A stretch of 64,000 bases of DNA, from positions 1 through 64,000 of the forward strand of contig DATDLN010000237.1 of the NCBI GenBank assembly GCA_036519295.1. Reading direction: 5' to 3'. Shown here in pieces: positions 26,011 to 34,498 of this stretch. The notes under the pieces are model-generated. The model was given only the letters and a program-made list of their open reading frames with translations. It ran no database searches and had not been told where the DNA came from. Both the position numbers and the translations under genes were made by a program. The first letter of the stretch is position 1. Every line of letters starts with the position of its first letter. Source of the DNA: JACVRW01 sp036519295 (lineage in GTDB: Bacteria; Actinomycetota; Thermoleophilia; Solirubrobacterales; Thermoleophilaceae).

Positions 26011-27944
26011 CCGCAGACAGGCTTCTCGACTCGATCCACTGCCCCACCGACCTCAAGGGTCTCGACGACGGCCAGCTGCAGCAGCTGGCCCAGGAGGTGC
26101 GCGAGCTGATCATCGAGACGATCGGCGAGATCGGCGGGCACTTCGGCGCGAACCTCGGCACGTGCGAGATCGCGGTGGCCCTGCATTCGCTCCTCGACTC
26201 GCCCACGGACAAGGTGCTCTGGGACGTCGGGCACCAGGCCTACCCGCACAAGATCCTGACCGGCCGTCGCAACCAGCTCCACACGATCCGCAAGTACGGC
26301 GGGCTCGCTCCGTTCTGCGCGATCCACGAGTCGGAGCACGACATCATGGGCGCGGGCCACGCCTCGACCTCGGTGAGCTACGCAGTGGGCATCAAGGAGG
26401 CCATGAGGAAGGGCGTCTCGCCGGACGGCAGGGTGGTGGCCGTGATCGGCGACGGCGCCCTGACCGGCGGTGTGTCGTTCGAGGGGCTCCTGAACGCGGG
26501 CGGGATGGACCAGCCGATCGTGATCGTCGTGAATGACAACGGGATGTCGATCGCCCCCAACGTCGGCGCTCTGTCCCGCTACTTCAACCGGATGCGCCTC
26601 AATCCGAAGCTGTACCACGCGCGCGAGGATGCCGAGGAGGCGCTGACCAAGCTGCCGGCCGGGATCGGCAAGCGGATAGAGCGCCTGGGCCCGATCTTGA
26701 AGGAGTCGCTGAAGGCGTACTGGGCGCCTGGGCTGTTCTTCGAGGAGCTGGATCTCGCCTATGTCGGCGTGATCGACGGTCACGACGTGAAGGCGCTGCG
26801 CGAGGCGATCGGCGAGGCGCTCGAGGCGGAGCGCCCCGTGGTGGTGCATTGCAAGACGGTCAAGGGCAAGGGCTTCGCGCCGGCCGAGGAGGGCGGTCTG
26901 GAGGGCATGGAGAAGTGGCATGCCGCGAAGCCCGGCTCGGTCGTCGACGGCGCCGCGGCCCCGAAGAGGAAGGGCGCCTCGGCCCCCAAGCCTCAGTACA
27001 CGACGGTGTTCGGAAACGCGCTGGTGGATGAGTGCCGCCGAGACGAGCGCGTCGTCGGCATCACGGCCGCCATGAACTCCGGTACCGGCCTCAACATCCT
27101 TCAGTCGGAGCTGCCCGACCGCTACTACGACGTTGGCATCGCCGAGCAGCACGCGGTGCTGTTCGCGGCGGGGCTGGCCCTCCAGGGCGCAAAGCCCGTC
27201 GCCGCGATCTACTCGACCTTTCTCCAGCGCGGCTACGACCAGATCGTCCACGACGTCTGCCTTCAGAAGCTGAACGTGGTCTTCGCGATGGACCGCGCCG
27301 GCCTGGTGGGCGATGACGGTCCCACCCACCACGGCGCGTTCGACCTCTCCTACCTGCGCTGCCTGCCGAACATGGTGCTGATGGCGCCGCGCGACGAGGC
27401 GATGCTCGTGCACATGCTGCACTCGGCGCTCGTCCACGACGACGGCCCGGTCGCGCTCCGCTACCCGCGCGGGGAGGCCGAGGGCGTGCCGCTGCCGGGC
27501 CGCCCAGAGCCGGTCGAGGTCGGCCGCGGCGAGCTGCTGCGGGAGGGGGGCGAGCGGGTGGCGTTCCTGGGCTACGGGTACGGCGTCCCGGTGGCGCTGG
27601 GTGCCGCGGAACGGCTCGAGGAGGAGCACGGTCTCGAGGCCACCGTGGCGGATGCTCGCTTCGCCAAGCCCCTCGACGTGGAGCTGTTGGAGAGCCTGGC
27701 GGCCGAGCACGAGCTGCTCGTGACCGTGGAGGAGAACGTCCTCGCCGGCGGCTTCGGCTCCGCGGTGCTGGAGCACCTGGCCGATCGCGACCTCTTCGGG
27801 CGAACTCGAGTGCTGCGCTTTGGGCTGCCGGACCGCTACGTGACGCACGGGAAGCCCGCCCTGCTGCGCGAGGAGGTCGGCCTCACGGCGGAGGCTGTCG
27901 CCGACCGCGTGGCCGACGCGGTGCTGGAGCCCTCGCTGGCCTAG
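26007..27944 (+). CDS. dxs: 1-deoxy-D-xylulose-5-phosphate synthase
   Basis: 645 residues, full length. The thiamine-diphosphate motif begins GDGALTGG and ends VVNDNGMSI. The N-terminal SIHCPTDLKGL and HASTSVSYAVG, and the C-terminal transketolase domains (AEQHAVLFAAGLA, DRAGLVGDDGPTHHG) are all typical. It makes DXP from pyruvate and glyceraldehyde 3-phosphate, the first step of the MEP isoprenoid route. The ATG overlaps the ispA stop. Confidence 0.96.
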   Translation: MTADRLLDSIHCPTDLKGLDDGQLQQLAQEVRELIIETIGEIGGHFGANLGTCEIAVALHSLLDSPTDKVLWDVGHQAYPHKILTGRRNQLHTIRKYGGLAPFCAIHESEHDIMGAGHASTSVSYAVGIKEAMRKGVSPDGRVVAVIGDGALTGGVSFEGLLNAGGMDQPIVIVVNDNGMSIAPNVGALSRYFNRMRLNPKLYHAREDAEEALTKLPAGIGKRIERLGPILKESLKAYWAPGLFFEELDLAYVGVIDGHDVKALREAIGEALEAERPVVVHCKTVKGKGFAPAEEGGLEGMEKWHAAKPGSVVDGAAAPKRKGASAPKPQYTTVFGNALVDECRRDERVVGITAAMNSGTGLNILQSELPDRYYDVGIAEQHAVLFAAGLALQGAKPVAAIYSTFLQRGYDQIVHDVCLQKLNVVFAMDRAGLVGDDGPTHHGAFDLSYLRCLPNMVLMAPRDEAMLVHMLHSALVHDDGPVALRYPRGEAEGVPLPGRPEPVEVGRGELLREGGERVAFLGYGYGVPVALGAAERLEEEHGLEATVADARFAKPLDVELLESLAAEHELLVTVEENVLAGGFGSAVLEHLADRDLFGRTRVLRFGLPDRYVTHGKPALLREEVGLTAEAVADRVADAVLEPSLA

Positions 27945-28006
27945 GCTCGCCCTCCCCGCTTATCGTTGGGCTCCAGGCCGATTCTGGTCTCCGTCTGCCC
28001 CCGCGG

Positions 28007-28477
28007 CTAGGCGTTCGCTCGCGCGCGGCTCTCGATTCGCGGCTCCACCTTCACCTCGCTCTTCAGGCTGTTCGCGATGAAGCAGTGCTCGTGCGCGGTG
28101 TGTGCGAGCTTTCGCACCCGCTCCTCGCTCGCCTCCCCCGCAATCACGATCCGGGGGCGGAGCGTGATCTCGGTGATGCGCACCGGCTCGTCGTCCTCGG
28201 GCATGAGTCCGCTGGCCTCGTCCTCGTACTCGACCACGTCGATCCGGGCCTTGGCGGCCAGATGGAGGAACCACAGCATCTGGCAGGAGGAGGCGGCCAT
28301 GACGACGAGCTGTTCGGGGTTGAGGACGCGCGGATCGCCGTGCGCCTCCCCGGTCGTGAGGCGAATCTCCTGCTCGGCCGGGGGCGCGACGGCGGTATGG
28401 GCGCGGTCGTAGCCCTCCCAGCCGAGGCCGGTCGAGCCGGTCCAGCGCAGGCGGGTTTCGTAGTGGTGCGTCGCCAT
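28007..28477 (-). CDS. OsmC/Ohr-family peroxide-scavenging protein
   Basis: 156 residues. The N-terminal WTGSTGLGWEGYDR and the two reactive cysteines (ASSCQMLWF and HEHCFIANSL) define the OsmC family, thiol peroxidases acting on organic hydroperoxides. A 14-bp perfect inverted repeat directly abuts the start codon, leaving no space for a ribosome binding site, so translation may be leaderless or structure-controlled. It converges on dxs with 62 bases between stops. Confidence 0.9.
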   Translation of the reverse strand: MATHHYETRLRWTGSTGLGWEGYDRAHTAVAPPAEQEIRLTTGEAHGDPRVLNPEQLVVMAASSCQMLWFLHLAAKARIDVVEYEDEASGLMPEDDEPVRITEITLRPRIVIAGEASEERVRKLAHTAHEHCFIANSLKSEVKVEPRIESRARANA

Positions 28478-28511
28478 CCGCGCGGCAGTCTACGGGGAGA
28501 CTGCCGCGCGG
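28478..28511 (-). terminator. Perfect 14-bp hairpin between M1 peptidase and osmC genes
   Basis: CCGCGCGGCAGTCT (28478-28491) pairs exactly with AGACTGCCGCGCGG (28498-28511) around the loop ACGGGG. It lies between the M1 peptidase stop and the OsmC ATG, touching the latter. There is no clear T-run, so it may be a terminator or a regulatory structure. Confidence 0.6.
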
Positions 28512-28526
28512 TCGGCGAGCTCTAGC

Positions 28527-29948
28527 TCACCAGGTCGTTGGCTTCGCCGGTGTGTAGAGCCAAACCTGGAAGAAGTTCGACAGGTCCTGTCCCGCGATCT
28601 GCTCGGACAAGGCAATGAACTCCTCCGTCGTCCCGGTGCCGTACTTGTGATCCGCGACCCAGCGGCGCAGGATCTGGAAGAACGGCCCGTCGCCGATCTT
28701 CTCCCGCAGCGCCTGCAGCGTCATGGCCCCGCGGCGGTAGACCGCGCGGGCGAACATGGTGTCGCGCTGAGGATCCGCCACCACGATCTGCCAGAACGGA
28801 TCGCTGGCTGGGCGCCTGTAGTCCAGCACGAAGTCCTCGTGTGCGGTGCGCACTCCGAGGTGGGCATCCCAGAGGTACTGCGCGAAGCTGGCGAACCCCT
28901 CGTTCAGCCAGATGTGCTTCCACGTGCGCACCGCCACCGAGTCGCCGAACCACTGGTGCGCCAACTCGTGCGCGATCGTGCTTGTGCTGCGGACCGCCGA
29001 GTAGAGCGGTCGGGTCTGCGTCTCGAGCGAGAAGCCGATCGGTTGGCCGTTGTACGTGGCGTTGTCGGCGATGGCGCCGGTCGAGTCGAACGGATATGGA
29101 CCGAAGGTGTCGTTCCAGAGGTCGGTCGCCTCGGCGGTCGTGTTGTAGAAGAAGTCCATCGCATTCGGCTGGCCCGGGATCAGGGTGGGGTCGAGGCCCA
29201 CCGTCTCCGGAATCCCACCGGGCGTCGTCCCGCTCTTGAACTCCCACTGTCCGATCCCGGCGGTGGCCAGATAGTTGGACATGGGATAGGGCTCGTCCCA
29301 GACCCAGGTGGACTTCTTACCCGATGTGCGCTGGCTGACGAGCCGCCCGTTGGCGATCACCTCTAGGCCGGCCGGGACCGTCACCCGGAAGGTCCACGTT
29401 GCCTTGTCGCTCGGATGGTCGTTCAGCGGGATCCACGTAGACGTTGCGTTCGGCTCGTCGCCCATGAACGCACCGTCGTTGGTGTGGATGAAACCGTAGG
29501 GGGAGCCGAACACGATCGGGGATCCCACGATCGTCTGGGGTACACCGGCGTAGCGCACGTTCACCGTGAACCTGGAGCCGTCCGCTATCGGCGTGGAAGG
29601 CGTGATGACGAGCTCTTGGCCGTCCCGAGCGAAAGTCGCCTCCCGGTCGTTCACCTCGACGCCCTTCACGGTGAGCTGCTGAAAGTCGAGATCGAAGCGA
29701 GACAGGTCCTGCGTCGCCGTTGCGCTGATCTTGTTGAGCGCATCGAGGCGGTCGGTGGCCGGGTCGTACGAGAACCTCAGGTCGTAGTGCTGGACGTCGT
29801 AGCCTCCGTTGCCCTCGAGCGGGAAGTATGGATCGCCAATCCCCGGTGCACCGGGGGAGGCCCCACCTTGGGCGCTCGCTGCCGGTGCGCCGACTCCAAA
29901 GCAGACGGCGGCAAGAATCAAGAGTCGAACGATCCGTCGAAACGTCAT
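28527..29948 (-). CDS. Secreted M1-family zinc aminopeptidase
   Basis: 473 residues with a signal peptide (MTFRRIVRLLILAAVCFG, cleavage near ASAQ). The gluzincin zinc site is HELAHQWFGD (about residue 320) with the third ligand in NEGFASFAQYLW. The GxMEN exopeptidase loop of classical M1 enzymes is replaced by GFSLETQTRP, as in a secreted actinobacterial branch that keeps only the Glu. The N-terminal M1 beta-saddle (about 50-240) is present, and the short C-terminal domain ends soon after the catalytic region. It probably trims extracellular peptides. ATG 29948 is chosen because the signal peptide starts there. Confidence 0.88.
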   Translation of the reverse strand: MTFRRIVRLLILAAVCFGVGAPAASAQGGASPGAPGIGDPYFPLEGNGGYDVQHYDLRFSYDPATDRLDALNKISATATQDLSRFDLDFQQLTVKGVEVNDREATFARDGQELVITPSTPIADGSRFTVNVRYAGVPQTIVGSPIVFGSPYGFIHTNDGAFMGDEPNATSTWIPLNDHPSDKATWTFRVTVPAGLEVIANGRLVSQRTSGKKSTWVWDEPYPMSNYLATAGIGQWEFKSGTTPGGIPETVGLDPTLIPGQPNAMDFFYNTTAEATDLWNDTFGPYPFDSTGAIADNATYNGQPIGFSLETQTRPLYSAVRSTSTIAHELAHQWFGDSVAVRTWKHIWLNEGFASFAQYLWDAHLGVRTAHEDFVLDYRRPASDPFWQIVVADPQRDTMFARAVYRRGAMTLQALREKIGDGPFFQILRRWVADHKYGTGTTEEFIALSEQIAGQDLSNFFQVWLYTPAKPTTW

Positions 29949-30054
29949 GAAGCCTCTCCTCGGCTTATACCCCCCGAGACCTGCTCTCCCCGGGCTCATC
30001 CGTACCCGGGGCAGTCGTTACGAACCTAGGGGGCGATCGCCGCCGTGCCTAATA

Positions 30055-30086
30055 GAAACGGCCCGCCCCTAGAGGCGGACCGTTTC
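30055..30086 (-). terminator. Hairpin at the left end of the element
   Basis: GAAACGG (30055-30061) and CCGTTTC (30080-30086) pair, with CCGCC (30063-30067) and GGCGG (30074-30078) inside. Read on the minus strand it is followed by TTTCTATT, an intrinsic-terminator look. Its right arm lies inside the 18-bp boundary repeat. Confidence 0.55.
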
Positions 30087-30097
30087 CTGAGGGAGGA
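30080..30097 (+). repeat. 18-bp direct repeat, left boundary (candidate attL core)
   Basis: CCGTTTCCTGAGGGAGGA occurs here and, identically, at 36214-36231. The two copies enclose an integrase gene and accessory genes, as expected for att core sites. At both places the repeat supplies one arm of a hairpin. Confidence 0.6.
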
Positions 30098-30363
30098 AAC
30101 TCGGGCGGTCCCCGGCGTGGGGACGCGGGCGGCTCTTGACCCCGTAGTTTGTGCCAGCCAAAGCGGTATAAGGGGGCACTGAACCGTGGGTTCGGTACCA
30201 CCCCGAGATACCTCGTGGCGCGCGCTCATGTGTCATGGATGTGTCACGAGAACGGGAGGCGCGCCGATCCCTGCCCCGAGGTATCCGTCGGGTTGGACGC
30301 TCGCGGCCGGGGAGGATCGCGCTGGCTTCGCTGGCGGGCGGGCGGGCCGGTGCTCTGGACCTC
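30098..30363. other. Left end of the element, non-coding
   Basis: 266 bases between the boundary repeat and the HNH-like gene. I see no gene. It holds the 22-bp inner repeat at 30228-30249. A GGTTCGGTACCACC stretch near 30190 looks superficially like a tRNA T-arm, but no cloverleaf can be drawn. Confidence 0.45.
30228..30249 (+). repeat. 22-bp inner repeat, left copy (candidate integrase arm site)
   Basis: This copy matches 36118-36139 at 21 of 22 positions. Each copy holds GTGTCA twice, 11 bases apart (one helical turn), which suggests a protein bound on one face of the DNA. It lies 130 bases inside the left boundary. Confidence 0.5.
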
Positions 30364-31221
30364 CTACGGCGGCGACATACGGAGGGTGAAGCCGCTCGGC
30401 GGCAACGTGAGGGCTTCGACGAGATCGCTGTCCATCATGAGGCGCGGCGGCCACCCGCGCGTCTGTTCCGGGTTGGGCCAGAGTTGATCGATGGCCTGAT
30501 CGAAGGGTCCCTCGTAGGTGAACTGCGCCCGGTTCCTGGAGCGGTGGGCCACGACGACGAACGAGACCGCGCCGACAGCGAGGAAGCAGAGGTAGCCGGA
30601 GTTCCGATCTTCCTCTTGCTTGTCGTCGAGCGGTTCGAGGGTGAGCGCACGCTGCACGTAGACGGAGTTGACCGGATCGTGGAGAGCCCGGTAGTGGGAA
30701 CCGATCCAGATGGCAGCTTGGGGTGGCGGCCTGCGGTTGCGCCGGATGTGTAGGAAGTGAGCCGGGGGCGCGATGGGACCGGCCGTGCTCTGGGTCGCCT
30801 GGAAGACCAGGCAGGTCTTGAAGGCCCATGCTGCGGCGATCGCCTGGTCCCTCTCGGTCAAGGTGCATGGCTCGTGGCGGATCGCTGGCTCAAGGACCGG
30901 GCGAGACCTCGCCTCGAGGTCACTCATCCAACCGTTGTTGCACCTCTTGCAGGCGAAGTTCGTCTTCTCCCGAAACGGTTTCTTCGGCCACTCGTGGCGG
31001 TCGGTTTCGTCCTTCCCGATCTGGCGGAACTGCACCACGGGATCGTCGGAGGGCAGCACATGCTGAAGCCAGCACGGAAGCAGGTGTTCCCCGGTCAGTG
31101 GCCCTCCGCCGCAGAAGATGCAGCGGCCAGCGCGCTGTTGATCGATCACCACGATGTCGCGCCAGGCTAGGCGGTGCGCCGGGTAGAACGTGCCGCACGC
31201 AGTGAGCGGAACTCCGCTCAC
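30364..31221 (-). CDS. HNH-like zinc-finger protein of the element
   Basis: Up to 285 residues. A CIFCGGGPLTGEHLLPCWL motif is followed by CKRCNNGWMSDLE, the CxxC...EH...CxxCN pattern of HNH endonuclease-type domains that often occur in phages and islands. The remaining 180 residues are unfamiliar and have no membrane segment. The start is uncertain: GTG 31221 lies inside a 9-bp inverted repeat (31202-31221) and has no ribosome binding site, while GTGs at 31152 and 31149 begin just before the zinc motif. It could nick or cleave DNA, but catalytic His-Asn spacing cannot be confirmed by eye. Confidence 0.6.
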   Translation of the reverse strand: MSGVPLTACGTFYPAHRLAWRDIVVIDQQRAGRCIFCGGGPLTGEHLLPCWLQHVLPSDDPVVQFRQIGKDETDRHEWPKKPFREKTNFACKRCNNGWMSDLEARSRPVLEPAIRHEPCTLTERDQAIAAAWAFKTCLVFQATQSTAGPIAPPAHFLHIRRNRRPPPQAAIWIGSHYRALHDPVNSVYVQRALTLEPLDDKQEEDRNSGYLCFLAVGAVSFVVVAHRSRNRAQFTYEGPFDQAIDQLWPNPEQTRGWPPRLMMDSDLVEALTLPPSGFTLRMSPP

Positions 31222-31530
31222 CCTCGGGGTTGCGGTCTACGGCGCGGCGGGCTGAGGCGTCGTGCAGGGGGCGAACTGCCAGATCGGACGACTTCTTCCG
31301 GCAGCGGCTCTCCCTTGCCGGGCGGGCGCAAGCGGGACGGCTACGGCCGTTCCCGCGCCCCCGCCGAACTCCCCGCGGCGACTGTGGCCTACTCCCGCAG
31401 TCCCACGGCTTCGAGGGCTGCGTGCTAAGGCATCTGACTAGTTCGTGCGCAGATGACCTTCGCGCCCGCCGCGGCTCTGCCCGCAGGTGAAACGGCTCCG
31501 CGGTCGAGAGTTATTCGTTTGTGGAAGAGA
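31222..31530. other. 309-base non-coding gap
   Basis: No credible gene is visible. It borders a 9-bp-arm inverted repeat (GTGAGCGGA 31202-31210, TCCGCTCAC 31213-31221) that overlaps the first possible start of the HNH-like gene and could be an operator. Short frames on the plus strand here have no ribosome binding sites or recognisable sequence. Confidence 0.4.
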
Positions 31531-32358
31531 TCAATCTCGAGGCTTGCGGGCGAGGTACTTGTCTTGGAGCACCATCGGCGTCCAGACCTGGCCGTGGGTC
31601 CAGTCTCCTGGGACCGCTTCGATCAGCTCCAGTCCGGCGTTGGGCAGCAGTTGCCCATGGACGTACGCCGGCGGGTGATACGAGGCACAGGCCTGTGCGC
31701 CGTTGACCTCAGGATTGCGGACCACGATCCATCCTTGCGCGAACAGTTCCCGCTGTTGGTCGGTGAGATGGTTGGTGAAGATCTGACCGTGCGCCGTGAA
31801 CAGCAGCAGCCCACCCGGTCTCAGCACCCTGCATACGTCGCGCATCCAGGCCTCCTGCGCGTCGGCTGTCAAATGAGTGAAAACAGAGATCGCGTAGACG
31901 AGGTCGAAGGTGTCGGAATCAAAAGGAAGTGGAGGTTCTGGCGCATTCGTCTTGACGGCGATGCCGGGAAGATTCTCCTGGCACCAGCTGGTCATGTCGG
32001 CGTCGTAATCGTTCCCAAAGATCGCGGGTCCGTGGAGGTCGCCCCACCACCGGGCAACGCGCCCGCATCCGCAGCCAAAGTCCAAAATGCTCCCCATCTT
32101 GGACATAGTGCCGTTGTGCCGCTCGACGAGCTCGCGGATCAGGCAGGCGTCCTGGGCGCCGCCCCTCAGCCATTCTTCGACCGCATCCCGCCCGCTGACC
32201 AGGCCTCTCAGGCGCAGCGGCGGCACCGCGATCCCTCGCTCGTCGAACTCCGCGGCCTCGCGCTCGAGTCGCGCCGAGCCTCGCACGCGGGAGCGCCTCA
32301 ACCAAGCGGCTAACGGGCTGAACATCGCCTGAGCCCCGCGTTTCACTCCCCTGAACAT
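31531..32358 (-). CDS. Class I SAM-dependent methyltransferase
   Basis: 275 residues. SAM-binding motif I is ILDFGCGCGRVARWW (about residue 93), the acidic end of strand 2 is in GNDYDAD, motif IV is FDLVYAISVFTHL, and the post-motif LRPGGLLLFTAHG follows. The N-terminal 85 residues are charged and unassigned. The substrate is unknown. It is inside the putative element, so a role in modification of DNA, a small molecule or a surface glycan are all possible; no DNA-methyltransferase motif (DPPY, NPPF) is present. Confidence 0.75.
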   Translation of the reverse strand: MFRGVKRGAQAMFSPLAAWLRRSRVRGSARLEREAAEFDERGIAVPPLRLRGLVSGRDAVEEWLRGGAQDACLIRELVERHNGTMSKMGSILDFGCGCGRVARWWGDLHGPAIFGNDYDADMTSWCQENLPGIAVKTNAPEPPLPFDSDTFDLVYAISVFTHLTADAQEAWMRDVCRVLRPGGLLLFTAHGQIFTNHLTDQQRELFAQGWIVVRNPEVNGAQACASYHPPAYVHGQLLPNAGLELIEAVPGDWTHGQVWTPMVLQDKYLARKPRD

Positions 32359-32558
32359 CGGGCGGCATGGTATCCGCGGTCAGCCGCCATCTGTCCTCTC
32401 CAAACATCCCGCGTCTGCCAGCGATGAAAAAAACCTATGTGGACGAGCGTGCCGTCCTCCATCTCCCCGCCCCGTGTCCGCCGCTCGCAGGGTCGCGTCC
32501 AGCATTGCTCGCGTCCGGTCCGACTTCTGACAGCCTCGGACCATGGGAACATGCGTTC

Positions 32559-32924
32559 GTGACCTCGCAGGGGAGCGCGTACAGCCAGTTCAAGCGCGCT
32601 CTCGACCGGCGGAACTTCCTGCTCGCCTGGACGACGGCGGCGGAGCTTCCGAAGGTCCCGCTCGCCGATGCCCTGTCGCTGCTGCTGCTGGCGCTCGACC
32701 AGCAACCGTGGCGGTTCGAGACCGCCGCGCCGCGCTGGCACGCCCGGCTGTGCCACGAGGCCCGGCTGACGCTCCCCGACGCGCAGCTCGCCCTCGCCGC
32801 GCTCCAGGCCCTGAGTTGTCCCGGTGCTGTCGGCGGCGGTCAGGCACTGGTCGCGGTCTGCGACGTGCACGGTCTCGATGATGTGGTCGGGGTCCTGAAC
32901 GCCTGGCTGGATGCGCGGGAGTGA
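32559..32924 (+). CDS. Small unknown protein of the element
   Basis: 121 residues from GTG 32559 (VTSQGSAYSQFKRALDRRNF). The first half is amphipathic helices (LLAWTTAAELPKVPLADALS, LLLLALDQQPW) ending in WHARLCHEARL. The rest is Leu/Ala-rich. The YxxFKRAL..RN start recalls unknown proteins common in actinobacterial mobile regions, but I cannot name a family. The frame is open further upstream (to 32367), where the sequence becomes non-descript. It converges on the following minus-strand gene with two bases between stops. Confidence 0.55.
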   Translation: MTSQGSAYSQFKRALDRRNFLLAWTTAAELPKVPLADALSLLLLALDQQPWRFETAAPRWHARLCHEARLTLPDAQLALAALQALSCPGAVGGGQALVAVCDVHGLDDVVGVLNAWLDARE

Positions 32925-32926
32925 GA

Positions 32927-33766
32927 CTACGTGGACCCGGCACGCGTGGGCCTTGCTTGGTCTCTGATCTTCGGGTACTTCCAGATCTCACGGTCGAGCG
33001 TCACGCCGAAGACATGCACAACGCCACCGAGCGGTGGGGGCGCCTTCTTGTAGATCCCGTGCTTGTCACTGTAGAGGCGCTTCAAGAACTCCATGCGCTG
33101 TCGCGCGAAGTAAGCGAGGTCCTCGAGTGATGCGGTCGGGTCGAAACCGTCGACGCGGTGCGTATAGATCACCAAGAGGATCCTGCTGAAGGCGTCGAAG
33201 ACCTCCGCGCCCGGAAGAAGGGCACCTTGGCGAAACGAGTAGATCCGCTCCCGCAGAAGGTCCTCTTTCGTCTGGCCGGGCACAAGGTCTTGTGGGATGT
33301 GACGCCCGTCGAGGTCGTCCACGACGCAGAACTCTGTGCGCGGCGGCTTGTACGTCCAGTCATCGTCATAGAGACCCTGGCTGTTCCTGACGAACCAGAA
33401 CCGAACCTCGCCGTCTTCGACACCGCTGATCAAGATCTCGAGAACTGAGGACAGCCCGAGGCGTCGCCACTGCTGTGTCAGTTCGTCGCCGAGCGCACTG
33501 GCATACGCGCTGAGACTCTCGTCGGCGTGGTTCGTCCCGAACGTGGTTAGCCACTCGCGCGTGGTGACCGACCCGATCATCTCGGTGCCGACAAACCCCG
33601 TGAACCCCGTGAAACCACCTGCGTCACGAGTAAGGATCGGGTCTCTCGTACGTGGGTTTCCGGCCTGCGCGAGCACGCGAGTTTCGCGGTCAACAAGCTC
33701 GACCGGTTGGCTGTCCGCACTCATGATGACGCCGAAGCGGGAAACCTCCACAGCGAGAAGTCCCAT
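32927..33766 (-). CDS. Unknown protein, N terminus reminiscent of Ntn-hydrolase/proteasome-beta-like folds
   Basis: 279 residues from ATG 33766. The start MGLLAVEVSRFGVIMSADSQ, then ETRVLAQ and GGFTGFTGFVGT, resembles strands S1-S2 and the GxxG segment of proteasome-beta or HslV-like proteins, whose first strands read x-A-x-x-x-x-G-V-V-x-A-A-D-S. The middle and the end (FARQRMEFLKRLYSDKHGI) are unfamiliar. No N-terminal Thr/Ser/Cys nucleophile is exposed unless processing occurs after Met-Gly, so activity is unsure. Codon use is less GC-rich than in flanking genes, in keeping with transfer. Confidence 0.5.
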   Translation of the reverse strand: MGLLAVEVSRFGVIMSADSQPVELVDRETRVLAQAGNPRTRDPILTRDAGGFTGFTGFVGTEMIGSVTTREWLTTFGTNHADESLSAYASALGDELTQQWRRLGLSSVLEILISGVEDGEVRFWFVRNSQGLYDDDWTYKPPRTEFCVVDDLDGRHIPQDLVPGQTKEDLLRERIYSFRQGALLPGAEVFDAFSRILLVIYTHRVDGFDPTASLEDLAYFARQRMEFLKRLYSDKHGIYKKAPPPLGGVVHVFGVTLDREIWKYPKIRDQARPTRAGST

Positions 33767-33923
33767 GCGAGCAGAGTATGTCCGTGCCCCGACGCCACTC
33801 ACGACGGCCAGCGGCCGGAGGGTGCCCACAGCAAACAGACGCCACCCCGACGCGACAGAGGGGCAGGCCGAGGGGTGGGGAGGGAACCAAACGGGTCGTC
33901 GCTCGTGGAGCGGTCACCTGGTC

Positions 33924-34498
33924 GTGAAAAAAACAGCTCGAAACCGGAGTTCGAAGCCGGGGGCGCCGCCGTCGCGCGGGTCGAGCGCGATCGAGGACCA
34001 GTCGGACGCGTTCTTCGGCCTCGCGCGCCACCCGGGCGGACGGCTCAAGCTCAAGTGCCTCGACAAGTACCGGATGGGCGTCGAGCCCGAGCCGAGGTGG
34101 TTCCGCATGGGGTCGCTGTCGGGCGGCGCCTTCGGGCTCGCCGCCTGCGACGCCGCCGAGGAGGATGATGACGGGGACGTCCCTCGGCCCCGCCCGCCGA
34201 GCACGTGTTGGTCGAGAAGATCAACCGGCTCGTGGACGCCGTCGCCGCCGAGGGCGGCTGGGCGCCACAGCGGCTCGCCAAGGCCATCGGCTCGGACCGG
34301 GAGAGCGGCACCTACAAGCGCGCGATGGGCTCGCTGCTCGAACGCGGCGACTGGAGCGCGTCCGGAAAGAGCCAGGCTCGCCGGGTCTGCCCCAGCGAGG
34401 ACTTTGTGCGTGAGTGTCACAAAGGTCGGGCCAAGTCGGGCCAATCCCTAGGGGATCGCCTGGCCCGGCCCGACCTTGAGGGCGGAGGGGAGGACTGA
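33924..34498 (+). pseudogene. Remnant of RepA-like AAA ATPase with C-terminal winged helix, frameshifted
   Basis: Only the end of the gene is left. In one frame (from about 33960) are RGSSAIEDQSDAFFGLARH, GRLKLKCLDKYRMG and EPRWFRMGSL, which resemble the last strands of RepA/AAA_25 primase-helicase domains (typically RGSxAIxDxADAxxxL then LxxxKxR). After about 34190 the protein continues in another frame with VEKINRLVDAVAAEGGWAP, then QRLAKAIGSDRESGTYKRAM, a winged-helix-like tail ending at 34498. The ATPase core is missing. It was presumably a replication or primase function of the element. Confidence 0.5.

Noticed and set aside
30140..30205. A tRNA gene at the left end of the element
   Set aside because: A GGTTCGGTACC stretch resembles a T-arm, but no acceptor, D or anticodon stems can be formed around it.
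33543..33920. The upstream part of a 302-codon plus-strand frame leading into the RepA-like remnant
   Set aside because: It overlaps the start of the minus-strand Ntn-like gene and has no recognisable sequence; only the part after about 33924 looks like protein.
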